64,000 nucleotides of DNA from Paludibacteraceae bacterium (GTDB lineage Bacteria > Bacteroidota > Bacteroidia > Bacteroidales > Paludibacteraceae), in assembly GCA_017551025.1 (NCBI GenBank), contig JAFZNG010000009.1, forward strand, positions 1-64,000, in the 5' to 3' direction. The position numbers were made by a program, and so were the translations under genes. Below the pieces are notes generated by a model. It searched no databases. It saw nothing but the letters and a program-made list of their open reading frames with translations, and had not been told where the DNA came from. Below are positions 55,310 to 62,801 of this stretch, in pieces. Every line of letters starts with the position of its first letter. Positions within the stretch are counted from its first letter, which is position 1.

Positions 55310-55549
55310 ATGTCAAAAATTTGTCAAATCACCGGCAAGAAAGCCATGGGCGGATGCAATGTTTCGCACTCGAAGCGCCATACGAAGCGCACCTTCGATG
55401 TGAACCTCTTCCACCGCAAGTTCTACTGGGTAGAACAGGACTGCTGGATCCAGCTGAACGTGAGTGCAGCGGGTCTACGTACAATTAACAAAATCGGATT
55501 AGACGCTGCGCTGAAGCAGGCTGCCGAAAAAGGGTATCTTTACAACTAA
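55310..55549 (+). CDS. rpmB: 50S ribosomal protein L28
   Basis: 79 residues: [45 protein letters not shown], and [12 protein letters not shown]. Heads the compact rpmB-rpmG-DUF4295 operon usual in Bacteroidota. Confidence 0.97.
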   Translation: MSKICQITGKKAMGGCNVSHSKRHTKRTFDVNLFHRKFYWVEQDCWIQLNVSAAGLRTINKIGLDAALKQAAEKGYLYN

Positions 55550-55568
55550 AAACTAGGGAGGAAACATC

Positions 55569-55757
55569 ATGGCAAAGAAAACTAAAGAAGCACGCGTTCA
55601 AGTGATCCTTGAGTGCACCGAGCAAAAAGCCAGCGGAGTACCCGGTATGTCTCGCTACATTACCACCAAAAACCGCAAAAACACTCCCGACCGTCTGGAG
55701 TTGAAAAAGTACAATCCGTATCTCAAAAAGTACACCGTACACAAAGAGATCAAGTAA
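55569..55757 (+). CDS. rpmG: 50S ribosomal protein L33
   Basis: 62 residues: [19 protein letters not shown] then a long basic end ([21 protein letters not shown]). No zinc-binding CxxC pairs are present, so it is the zinc-free type of L33. A GGAG-like sequence precedes it (55558-55562). Confidence 0.95.
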   Translation: MAKKTKEARVQVILECTEQKASGVPGMSRYITTKNRKNTPDRLELKKYNPYLKKYTVHKEIK

Positions 55758-55787
55758 TTAACCCCGTAAAGAGAAAGGCTTAGAACT

Positions 55788-55940
55788 ATGGCAAAGAAAG
55801 CGGTCGCTACACTGCAAACCGGTAATGCCGGTCGTAACCATACCAAGTGTATCAAAATGGTAAAGTCTCCTAAGACGGGAGCTTACATCTTCCAGGAGGA
55901 AATCGTTCCGAATGAGAAAGTAAAAGAGTTTTTTAACTAA
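55788..55940 (+). CDS. DUF4295 protein, Bacteroidota-specific ribosomal protein candidate
   Basis: 50 residues: starts MAKKAVATLQTGN, middle KCIKMVKSPKTGAYIFQEE, ends VKEFFN. It always seems to travel with rpmB-rpmG in Bacteroidota. I recall a protein of this family seen in a Flavobacterium ribosome structure and named bL38; I cannot verify that here. Operon position supports a ribosomal role. Confidence 0.85.
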   Translation: MAKKAVATLQTGNAGRNHTKCIKMVKSPKTGAYIFQEEIVPNEKVKEFFN

Positions 55941-55950
55941 TCCAAACCTA

Positions 55951-55986
55951 ACAAAGCGCACCCTAACTTCGGTGCGCTTTGTTTTA
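55951..55986 (+). terminator. Terminator of the rpmB operon
   Basis: ACAAAGCGCACC (55951-55962) pairs perfectly with GGTGCGCTTTGT (55971-55982), followed by TTTTAT. It lies only 5 bp before the next gene start. Confidence 0.88.
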
Positions 55987-55990
55987 TACC

Positions 55991-56914
55991 ATGTTAGGCA
56001 TCATCATCAATCCTAAATCCGGCAAGAAAGCCTTCCGCGCACAACGTATCTACCTCTGGCACCTGCTACGCCGACGCCATATGCCCTTCGCATACCGCGT
56101 TACCCAGTACGCAGGCCACGCTATCGAACTTGCACGCGAACTGGCCGAACGAGGCTACGACGAGATACTTATCCTCGGTGGCGACGGTACGCTCTCCGAG
56201 GCTATCAACGGACTCATGAGTGCCCAAATCACCCCCGAACAGCGTGCCCGCATCCAGGTCGGCCTCATGCCTCGCGGCACCGGCAACGACTTCGGACGCT
56301 ACTGGTCGCTCACCAAAAATCATAAGCAGAGCCTCCGACGCTTCTTCGAGGGCGAACCGCACCCTATCGATGTAGGCTGTATCACCTACCAGCGCAACGG
56401 CATAGACCACCATTACTATTTCATCAACTCCGTCGGCTTCGGAGTAGATCCCCTCTGCTGCCAGTATGCCGAGCGACTCAAGTACTATATCGGTAGCCAT
56501 CATGTCAACTACCTATTCGGACTCATAGCCGCCATCCTAAAGCATAAGGCCAAGCATATGACCCTTACCGTGGACGGACAGCCCGTGGTCAACGATCTGC
56601 TCTTCACGATGAATATCGCTAACGGTCCGTACTCCGGCGGCGGCATCAAGCAAAACCCCGATGCCGATCCCTCCGACGGTGTCTTCCATGGTATGTTTAT
56701 TAAGAAGCCTACCTTCCGCCAGATCATCCAGGCCCTGCCTAATCTGTTCAACGGACGACTGACCGAGCTGCCGTTTATCTATCCGCTCCTGGGACGCGAA
56801 ATAGAAATCGGTTATCGTAAGCACCTCATGATCGAGGCCGACGGTATCCTCCATCATTTCGTAGCCCCCTGCAAGGTGACCTGTATCCATCATGCCCTCC
56901 AATTCCGCTGCTAA
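55991..56914 (+). CDS. Diacylglycerol/lipid kinase (YegS-like)
   Basis: 307 residues from ATG at 55991; a TTG at 55979 lies in the terminator stem and is rejected. DAGK catalytic domain: IIINPKSGKKAF, ILGGDGTLSEAING (about 53-66), LMPRGTGNDFGRYW, and a C-terminal lobe with NIANGPYSGGGIKQNPDADPSDG. Phosphorylates a lipid such as diacylglycerol at the membrane. Overlaps the next frame by about 20 bp if that gene starts at 56892. Confidence 0.92.
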   Translation: MLGIIINPKSGKKAFRAQRIYLWHLLRRRHMPFAYRVTQYAGHAIELARELAERGYDEILILGGDGTLSEAINGLMSAQITPEQRARIQVGLMPRGTGNDFGRYWSLTKNHKQSLRRFFEGEPHPIDVGCITYQRNGIDHHYYFINSVGFGVDPLCCQYAERLKYYIGSHHVNYLFGLIAAILKHKAKHMTLTVDGQPVVNDLLFTMNIANGPYSGGGIKQNPDADPSDGVFHGMFIKKPTFRQIIQALPNLFNGRLTELPFIYPLLGREIEIGYRKHLMIEADGILHHFVAPCKVTCIHHALQFRC

Positions 56915-58343
56915 GATGCTCAAGCAACAAGGTTCAAATCGTATCTATTCCCGCGAGACGGACGCCAACGGCCAATCCGTCATTCGCGTCGTGGGCACCA
57001 ACCGCGACGAGAATCACGCCTTCATATATATGTCGCGCCACTTCGCCGAGCTCGGACTCCCCGTGCCCCGCGTACTATGGGTTAGCGACGACGAGATGCA
57101 ATATACCCAGGAGGACTTGGGCGACACCGTTCTCTTCGATGCCATCCGCCACGGACGTGAGACCGGCATCTTCTCCGAGGAGGAACGTACCTTATTAAAA
57201 CGCACGTTGCGCGCCCTCGCGCATATACAGGTGCGCGGCGCACAAGATTTCGACTGGTCGGTATGCTTTCCCGTACCCGCCTTCGACGAGCGTTCCATCC
57301 GCTGGGATCTCAACTACTTTAAGTACTGCTTCCTCCGTCTTACGCGTATCGAATTCTCCGAACCCCGCCTGGAAGATGACTTCGACCGGATGGTGAAGAA
57401 TCTCCTTTCTACACCCTACACCCTACACTCTACACCCTACACCTTCTTGTATCGCGATTTCCAGAGCCGTAACGTCATGCTTCGTGACGGACAGCCCTAT
57501 TTTATCGACTTCCAGGGCGGACGACGCGGACCAACGCAGTACGATGTAGCCTCCTTCCTGTGGCAGGCCCGTGCGAACTTCCCGCAGTCGCTGCGCGACG
57601 AATTGATAGAGGAGTATCTCGACGAACTTCAGAAATTAAAAATTAAAAATGAAAAATTAAAAATTAATATTTCTGAGTGGAAAGCCGCCCTGCCGCATTT
57701 CGTCCTCTTCCGTACGCTGCAGGTGCTTGGCGCGTACGGTTATCGCGGCTACTACGAGCGTAAACCGCATTTCCTGCAGTCGATTCCCAACGCCCTGCGC
57801 AACCTCCGCGAATTATTCGCTCAGCACGCCTCGCTCCGCGAAGCCTATCCCGAGATAGCCGCTCTTTCGGAAGAACTCGGGGCTAATCCGAGTAATCTGA
57901 ATAATCCGAATACTCCGAATACTCCGACTAATCCGACTAATCTGACCGTTACCGTCTATTCCTTCTCCTTTAAGCGGGGTATCCCTGAGGATGCCAGCGG
58001 CAACGGAGGCGGTTATGTCTTCGACTGCCGCTCTACCCATAATCCCGGTAAGTACGACGAGTACAAAACGCTCACCGGACTAGACCAACCCGTCATCGAC
58101 TTCCTGGAGCAGGACGGCGAGATACTCCGCTTCCTCGAATCGGTCGATCAACTCGTCGACCATCACGTAGAACGCTTCCTCGAGCGCGGCTTTACCCACT
58201 TGCAAGTTTCGTTTGGTTGTACCGGCGGACAGCACCGCTCCGTCTATAGCGCCGAGCATGTAGCCCGTCGCCTGCACGAGAAATACGGCATCCGTATCCA
58301 CTTAATCCACCGCGAGCGCGGTATAGACAGATGGTTGGAATGA
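56892..58343 (+). CDS. amgK: AmgK-like anomeric sugar kinase fused to a RapZ C-terminal domain
   Basis: 483 residues (477 or 475 if started at 56916, just after the upstream stop). N-terminal aminoglycoside-phosphotransferase fold: GSNRIYSRET, FLYRDFQSRNVMLRDGQPYF (catalytic HxD-like RDFQSRN) and IDFQGGRRGPTQYDVAS. From about 355: VYSFSFKRGIPEDA, VFDCRSTHNPGKY, GLDQPVIDFL and SFGCTGGQHRSVY, the RapZ C-terminal domain that in E. coli binds glucosamine-6-phosphate. The following gene is MurU, the partner of AmgK in MurNAc recycling. Three internal arrays encode STPYTLHSTPYT, LKIKNEKLKIN and NPNTPNTPTNPT. Confidence 0.85.
   Translation: MPSNSAAKMLKQQGSNRIYSRETDANGQSVIRVVGTNRDENHAFIYMSRHFAELGLPVPRVLWVSDDEMQYTQEDLGDTVLFDAIRHGRETGIFSEEERTLLKRTLRALAHIQVRGAQDFDWSVCFPVPAFDERSIRWDLNYFKYCFLRLTRIEFSEPRLEDDFDRMVKNLLSTPYTLHSTPYTFLYRDFQSRNVMLRDGQPYFIDFQGGRRGPTQYDVASFLWQARANFPQSLRDELIEEYLDELQKLKIKNEKLKINISEWKAALPHFVLFRTLQVLGAYGYRGYYERKPHFLQSIPNALRNLRELFAQHASLREAYPEIAALSEELGANPSNLNNPNTPNTPTNPTNLTVTVYSFSFKRGIPEDASGNGGGYVFDCRSTHNPGKYDEYKTLTGLDQPVIDFLEQDGEILRFLESVDQLVDHHVERFLERGFTHLQVSFGCTGGQHRSVYSAEHVARRLHEKYGIRIHLIHRERGIDRWLE
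57409..57443 (+). repeat. Heptamer array CTACACC inside the AmgK-like gene
   Basis: Five units, four exact and one CTACACT. In frame between the kinase lobes. Confidence 0.85.
57634..57668 (+). repeat. Heptamer array AAATTAA inside the AmgK-like gene
   Basis: AAATTAA, AAATTAA, AAATGAA, AAATTAA, AAATTAA. Encodes KLKIKNEKLKIN. Confidence 0.85.
57884..57946 (+). repeat. Nonamer array at the kinase/RapZ junction
   Basis: Seven 9-bp units (TAATCCGAG, TAATCTGAA, TAATCCGAA, TACTCCGAA twice, TAATCCGAC-like). Encodes an Asn/Pro/Thr linker just before the RapZ domain. Confidence 0.8.
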
Positions 58344-59056
58344 TATTTGCTGCGGGACTCGGCACACGCCTGCGCCCGCTAACCGATACAATGCCTAAGG
58401 CACTCGTGCCGCTGGCTGGCAAACCGCTGCTCCAATGGCAAGTGGAGCGCCTGCGCGATGCGGGTATTACGGACATCATCGTCAATGTCCACCACTTCCC
58501 ATATATGATTATCGATACCATCTGCCGCAACGACGGGTGGGGATGCCATATTACCGTCTCCGACGAGCGTGACCTGCTCCTCGACACCGGCGGCGGACTT
58601 AAGAAAATTAAAAATGAAAAATTAAAAATTAAAAATGAGCCCATCCTGGCCTGCAACGTGGATATTCTCTCGAATATCGACTTGCGCCATCTGATTGCCA
58701 GTTATACTAGTCAGCCTAGTCCGTATAGTCTGCTGGTTGTCTCCGAGCGCGCGACCCAGCGCTACCTCTGCTTCGATGAGCAGGATCGTCTCTGCGGATG
58801 GACGAATATCGCCACCGGAGCCGTAAAGGGTAGGGATGGACGCCACTTGGCCTTCAGCGGTATGCAGATCCTCTCCCCGGAAGCACTAAGTCGCCTGGAC
58901 GAGATGAACGAGCAGAAATTCTCCCTAATCGACTTTTATTTGGGTATTATGGAGAAAGAGCCTTTACAGGCATTTATTCCCGACAACTACAAAATGATGG
59001 ATGTCGGCAAAATCGACCAAATATCCGACGCAGAACGATTTGCAGAGAGCCTATAA
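58331..59056 (+). CDS. murU: N-acetylmuramate 1-phosphate uridylyltransferase (MurU-like)
   Basis: 241 residues. Sugar-nucleotidyltransferase start GMIFAAGLGTRLRPLTDTMP with the KALVPLAGKPLLQW segment, then DTGGGLKK and NVDILSNID. Converts MurNAc-1-phosphate to UDP-MurNAc in the recycling route that bypasses de novo synthesis. It overlaps the kinase-RapZ gene by 13 bp. Residues about 91-103 (KKIKNEKLKIKNEP) come from a heptamer array in a normally variable loop. Confidence 0.88.
   Translation: MVGMIFAAGLGTRLRPLTDTMPKALVPLAGKPLLQWQVERLRDAGITDIIVNVHHFPYMIIDTICRNDGWGCHITVSDERDLLLDTGGGLKKIKNEKLKIKNEPILACNVDILSNIDLRHLIASYTSQPSPYSLLVVSERATQRYLCFDEQDRLCGWTNIATGAVKGRDGRHLAFSGMQILSPEALSRLDEMNEQKFSLIDFYLGIMEKEPLQAFIPDNYKMMDVGKIDQISDAERFAESL
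58604..58638 (+). repeat. Heptamer array AAAATTA/AAAATGA inside murU
   Basis: AAAATTA, AAAATGA, AAAATTA, AAAATTA, AAAATGA. Nearly the same series as at 57634, one gene upstream. Confidence 0.85.
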
Positions 59057-59097
59057 ATGAAAAAATGACCCTTAATATGCATTTTTTTGCAAAAAAA

Positions 59098-59129
59098 TTT
59101 GCGTATGTCAGAAAAAAGCAGTACCTTTG
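59098..59129 (+). promoter_or_regulatory. Promoter of tRNA-Lys
   Basis: TTTG 59098-59101, 20 bp, TACCTTTG 59122-59129; extended box TTTGCGTATGTCA. It leaves about 17 nt before the mature tRNA. Confidence 0.85.
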
Positions 59130-59152
59130 CACCCGCTTTTGAAAAAAGAGCC

Positions 59153-59225
59153 GTCTCCCTAGCTCAGTTGGTAGAGCAACTGACTCTTAATCAGTGGGTC
59201 GAGAGTTCGAGCCTCTCGGGGGACA
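59153..59225 (+). tRNA. tRNA-Lys (anticodon CTT)
   Basis: Acceptor GTCTCCC with GGGGGAC, D-arm GCTC..GAGC, anticodon stem ACTGA/TCAGT around CTCTTAA (anticodon CTT), T-arm GAGAG-TTCGAGC-CTCTC, discriminator A. No encoded CCA. Followed by its own terminator. Confidence 0.92.
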
Positions 59226-59226
59226 C

Positions 59227-59252
59227 AAAAGGTGCATTCAGCACCTTTTTTT
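59227..59252 (+). terminator. Terminator after tRNA-Lys
   Basis: AAAAGGTGC pairs with GCACCTTTT around ATTCA, then a T-run. Confidence 0.88.
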
Positions 59253-59273
59253 GTACCCCGTCCTCAAACCCTC

Positions 59274-59348
59274 TCGAGAGTTCTTATCTCACTACGTTCG
59301 AACGATTATTGCTGGCGCAATTTTCGAGCCTCTCGGGGGACACAAAAG
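59274..59348 (+). pseudogene. Interrupted tRNA-Lys 3' fragment
   Basis: 26 bases at 59323-59348 repeat exactly the end of tRNA-Lys and its flank (59206-59231). TCGAGAGTTC (59274-59283) repeats the T-arm 5' side, so the piece looks like a T-arm and acceptor 3' end with about 40 bp inserted in the T-loop. The inserted part contains the motif also found at 37324. A second terminator follows. Confidence 0.5.
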
Positions 59349-59371
59349 ACGCTTTCGGGCGTCTTTTTTTT
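59344..59371 (+). terminator. Second terminator
   Basis: AAAAGACGC pairs with GCGTCTTTT around TTTCGG, then a run of T. Stands after the tRNA fragment. Confidence 0.85.
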
Positions 59372-59373
59372 AT

Positions 59374-59401
59374 CTCTAAACCCTAAACACTAAGCTCTAA
59401 A
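59374..59401 (+). repeat. Heptamer array CTCTAAA/CCCTAAA
   Basis: CTCTAAA, CCCTAAA, CACTAAG, CTCTAAA before the fumarase promoter. Confidence 0.75.
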
Positions 59402-59420
59402 CTATTTTTCTTCGAAAAAT

Positions 59421-59452
59421 CTTGTATATGTCATTTTTTTTTCGTACCTTTG
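59421..59452 (+). promoter_or_regulatory. Promoter of fumarase
   Basis: CTTG 59421-59424, 20 bp, TACCTTTG 59445-59452; extended box CTTGTATATGTCA. Confidence 0.8.
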
Positions 59453-59493
59453 CAGCGCAATTTATGTGCGAATAATATTAAAACACAAGCTAT

Positions 59494-61134
59494 ATGGAAT
59501 TCAAGTATGCCCCTATGTTCCAACTCGGCAAGGACGAGACGGAGTATTATCTGCTAAGTAAAGACCATGTGTCGGTCGGTAATTTCGAAGGTCACGAAAT
59601 CCTGAAAGTAGAGCCCGAAGCACTCACCATGATGGCGCAGCAGGCTTTCCATGACGTGAGTTTTATGCTGCGTCGCTCTCACAACGAGCAAGTAGCTAAG
59701 ATCTTGCGTGACCCCGAAGCATCGGCCAACGACAAGTACGTAGCACTCACCTTCCTGCGCAATGCCGAAGTGGCATGCAAGGGCCAACTGCCCCTCTGCC
59801 AGGATACCGGTACGGCTATCATCCATGGCGAAAAGGGTCAACAGGTATGGACTGGCTTCGAGGATGAAGAAGCCCTCAGCCGCGGTGTATTCAACACTTA
59901 CACTGAGTGCAACCTGCGTTACTCTCAGAACGCTCCGCTCAACATGTACGACGAGGTGAATACCAAGTGCAACCTGCCGGCTCAGATCGACCTGGAGGCT
60001 ACGCATGGTATGGAATATCGTTTCCTCTGCGTGACCAAGGGTGGCGGTTCGGCCAACAAGACCTACCTCTACCAGGAGACCAAGGCCCGTATCCAGAACC
60101 CCGGCACGCTTATCCCCTTCCTCGTAGAGAAGATGAAATCGCTCGGTACGGCCGCTTGTCCGCCGTATCATATCGCTATCGTTATCGGTGGCACGTCGGC
60201 TGAGAAGAACCTGCTGACCGTTAAGTTGGCCAGCACCCACTTCTACGACAGTCTGCCTACCTCGGGCGACGAGACCGGACGTGCGTTCCGCGATGTAGAA
60301 CTGGAGAAGCAACTGCTGCAAGAAGCCTACAAGATTGGTCTGGGAGCACAGTTCGGCGGTAAGTATATGGCCCACGACGTACGCGTCGTTCGTCTGCCGC
60401 GTCACGGTGCCAGCTGCCCGATCGGTCTCGGCGTATCGTGCTCGGCTGACCGTAATATCAAGTGTAAGATTAACCGCGACGGTATATGGATCGAGAAACT
60501 CGACAACAATCCTGCCAGCCTCATCCCCGCCGAACTGCGTAATGCAGGCGAAGGCGATGCCGTACGTATCGATCTCAACCAACCGATGGACGAGGTTTGC
60601 AAGATCCTGACGAACTATCCTATCGGTACGCGTCTTAGCCTCAACGGCACGATTATCGTAGGCCGAGACATTGCTCACGCGAAGATCAAAGCGCGTCTCG
60701 ATGCCGGTGAACCGATGCCCGAGTATCTGAAGAACCATCCTATCTACTACGCCGGTCCGGCTAAGACGCCGGCAGGCATGGCTTGTGGTAGTATGGGCCC
60801 GACGACGGCCGGCCGTATGGATCCGTACGTAGACGAGTTCCAGGCTAACGGCGGCTCGCGTATCATGCTGGCTAAGGGTAACCGCTCCATCGACGTAACC
60901 AACGCCTGTCAGAAGCATGGCGGCTTCTATCTCGGTTCGATTGGTGGTCCGGCAGCTATCCTGGCGCAGAACAATATCAAGTCGATCGAGTGCGTCGAGT
61001 ACCCCGAACTGGGTATGGAAGCCATCTGGAAAATTGAGGTGGAGAACTTCCCGGCATTCATCCTCGTAGACGATAAGGGTAACGACTTCTTCAAGCAACT
61101 GAAACCCTGCGAGGGTTGCACCATTTTGTCGTAA
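59494..61134 (+). CDS. fumA: Class I fumarate hydratase (4Fe-4S)
   Basis: 546 residues, the single-chain type joining alpha and beta domains. Cys residues in [28 protein letters not shown] and the region of [13 protein letters not shown] and [10 protein letters not shown] mark the iron-sulfur enzyme; the C-terminal domain has [14 protein letters not shown] and [11 protein letters not shown]. Interconverts fumarate and malate. Own promoter. Its TAA overlaps the ATG of the next gene. Confidence 0.95.
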   Translation: MEFKYAPMFQLGKDETEYYLLSKDHVSVGNFEGHEILKVEPEALTMMAQQAFHDVSFMLRRSHNEQVAKILRDPEASANDKYVALTFLRNAEVACKGQLPLCQDTGTAIIHGEKGQQVWTGFEDEEALSRGVFNTYTECNLRYSQNAPLNMYDEVNTKCNLPAQIDLEATHGMEYRFLCVTKGGGSANKTYLYQETKARIQNPGTLIPFLVEKMKSLGTAACPPYHIAIVIGGTSAEKNLLTVKLASTHFYDSLPTSGDETGRAFRDVELEKQLLQEAYKIGLGAQFGGKYMAHDVRVVRLPRHGASCPIGLGVSCSADRNIKCKINRDGIWIEKLDNNPASLIPAELRNAGEGDAVRIDLNQPMDEVCKILTNYPIGTRLSLNGTIIVGRDIAHAKIKARLDAGEPMPEYLKNHPIYYAGPAKTPAGMACGSMGPTTAGRMDPYVDEFQANGGSRIMLAKGNRSIDVTNACQKHGGFYLGSIGGPAAILAQNNIKSIECVEYPELGMEAIWKIEVENFPAFILVDDKGNDFFKQLKPCEGCTILS

Positions 61135-61619
61135 TGACCGAACAGAAGAAAAATAGTTTTTGGCAACGGTTGCGGTTTAAGTACCGCCTTACGCTGGTTA
61201 ACGAAGATACGCTGCAGGTTCGCTGGCAGACACATATGAGTTGGCTGCGTGCGATACTGCTGGGCGGGTTGCTCTTTCTGGTGGCGCTGGCGCTATGCTC
61301 GGCGTTGATCCTCTTCACGCCCATCCGCACTTTCCTGCCGGGTGGCGTGACGGAAGACGAACGCCAGTTCCTGCTTGACGAGTCGATGCGTCTCGACTCG
61401 CTCCAGCAGCAAGTAGATCGTCAGACACGCTACCTTGAGAGTGTGCGCATAGCTATCTCCGGCGTAGCGCAGAAGGACTCTATGCCGCCGCTCGACTCGA
61501 TGCGCGTGCTCGAGCACGAACAACTTATCGAGCAGACCTCACCCGCTACCGAGCAGTTTATCCGGCAGTACGAGGAGCAACATCCCCAACCCGCTAAGAC
61601 GAATCCTAAGAAGAAATGA
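61134..61619 (+). CDS. M23-like membrane-anchored protein without peptidase domain
   Basis: 161 residues from ATG at 61134 (overlapping the fumarase stop); a longer frame to 61116 is rejected. N-terminus WQRLRFKYRLTLVNEDTL, a single transmembrane helix (about 40-62) and a coiled-coil-like region (DESMRLDSLQQQVDRQTRYLESV), as at the start of Bacteroidota M23 peptidases. The peptidase domain is absent, so it cannot cut peptidoglycan itself. Overlaps dxr by 4 bp. Confidence 0.78.
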   Translation: MTEQKKNSFWQRLRFKYRLTLVNEDTLQVRWQTHMSWLRAILLGGLLFLVALALCSALILFTPIRTFLPGGVTEDERQFLLDESMRLDSLQQQVDRQTRYLESVRIAISGVAQKDSMPPLDSMRVLEHEQLIEQTSPATEQFIRQYEEQHPQPAKTNPKKK

Positions 61620-62779
61620 AACGACTCGCGATATTAGGTAGTACCGGTTCGATTGGTACTCAGACCCTGGAGGTGGTGCGCCGTCACCCCGACCGCTATG
61701 AGGTGTACGCTATTTGTGCCCACCGCTCGGTAGACCTGCTCGTGGAGCAGGCACGCGAGTTCCGACCCGAAGTGGTCTGTATTGCCGATGAAAGCCTATA
61801 TGCCGAACTTAGCCGTCAGCTCTCAGCTATCCGTTATGAGGGTAAGGTATGGGCTGGTGCGGACTCGATAGCCGAAATGGTGCAGTTCCCGTCGATCGAC
61901 ATCGTCGTAGCAGCCATGGTGGGTTATGCCGGACTGCGTCCTACGATAGAGGCTATTCGAGCCGGTAAGACGATTGCTCTCGCTAACAAGGAGACGCTCG
62001 TCGTAGCCGGCGAGATCATCTGCGATCTGGCGCGTCAGCATCATGCACCTATCCTGCCTGTCGATAGCGAGCACTCGGCTATATTCCAGTCGCTCGTAGG
62101 TGAAGACCGTAGCGAGATAGAAAAGATACTACTTACTGCCAGCGGCGGACCCTTCCGTACGTTCAGTCTCGAGCAGATGCAGTCCGTCACGGCGGCCGAT
62201 GCGCTGCGCCACCCGAACTGGGAAATGGGTGCTAAGATCACCATCGACTCAGCCTCGATGATGAACAAAGGCTTCGAGGTGATCGAGGCTAAATGGCTCT
62301 TCGGAGTGCCGGTGGAGAAGATCCAAGTACTGGTGCATCCGCAGTCGATCGTTCACTCGGCTGTTCAGTTCACCGACGGTGCGATCAAAGCCCAACTCGG
62401 TGCACCCGACATGCGACTGCCTATCCAGTATGCCTTGTCCTTCCCCGAGCGGCTCACAGCCGACTTCCCACGCGCAGACCTCTTCTCGCTGGGTAGTCTT
62501 ACCTTCGAGCAGCCCGACCTGCGTAGGTTCCCCAACCTCGGACTGGCCTACGAGGCGATGCGCAGAGGTGGAAACATCCCCTGCGTACTCAATGCGGCCA
62601 ATGAAGTCGTTAACCTTGCCTTCCGTGAGGGACGCTGCGGCTTCCTGCAGATGTCTGAGATCATCGCCGAGACCATGACGCGGGCAGCATTTATCGCTAA
62701 GCCTTCGTACGAAGACTACGTGGCTACCGATGCTGAAGCACGACGCATAGCTGAAGATGAATTAAAAATTAAAAATTAA
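61616..62779 (+). CDS. dxr: 1-deoxy-D-xylulose 5-phosphate reductoisomerase
   Basis: 387 residues. NADPH site LAILGSTGSIGTQTLEV, then NKETLVVAGE, LPVDSEHSAIFQ, TASGGPFR, and HPNWEMGAKITIDSASMMNKG. Second step of the MEP isoprenoid pathway. The last residues (ELKIKN) and the stop come from a heptamer array, as in recQ. Followed by rseP after 22 bp. Confidence 0.97.
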   Translation: MKRLAILGSTGSIGTQTLEVVRRHPDRYEVYAICAHRSVDLLVEQAREFRPEVVCIADESLYAELSRQLSAIRYEGKVWAGADSIAEMVQFPSIDIVVAAMVGYAGLRPTIEAIRAGKTIALANKETLVVAGEIICDLARQHHAPILPVDSEHSAIFQSLVGEDRSEIEKILLTASGGPFRTFSLEQMQSVTAADALRHPNWEMGAKITIDSASMMNKGFEVIEAKWLFGVPVEKIQVLVHPQSIVHSAVQFTDGAIKAQLGAPDMRLPIQYALSFPERLTADFPRADLFSLGSLTFEQPDLRRFPNLGLAYEAMRRGGNIPCVLNAANEVVNLAFREGRCGFLQMSEIIAETMTRAAFIAKPSYEDYVATDAEARRIAEDELKIKN

Positions 62780-62787
62780 AAATTACG
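62757..62787 (+). repeat. Heptamer array AATTAAA at the dxr 3' end
   Basis: About four units; includes the last dxr codons and TAA. Confidence 0.75.
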
Positions 62788-62801
62788 AATTAATAGATCG
62801 A

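Noticed and set aside
59206..59348. A complete second tRNA gene
   Set aside because: Only T-arm and acceptor 3' parts are present; no D-arm or anticodon arm.
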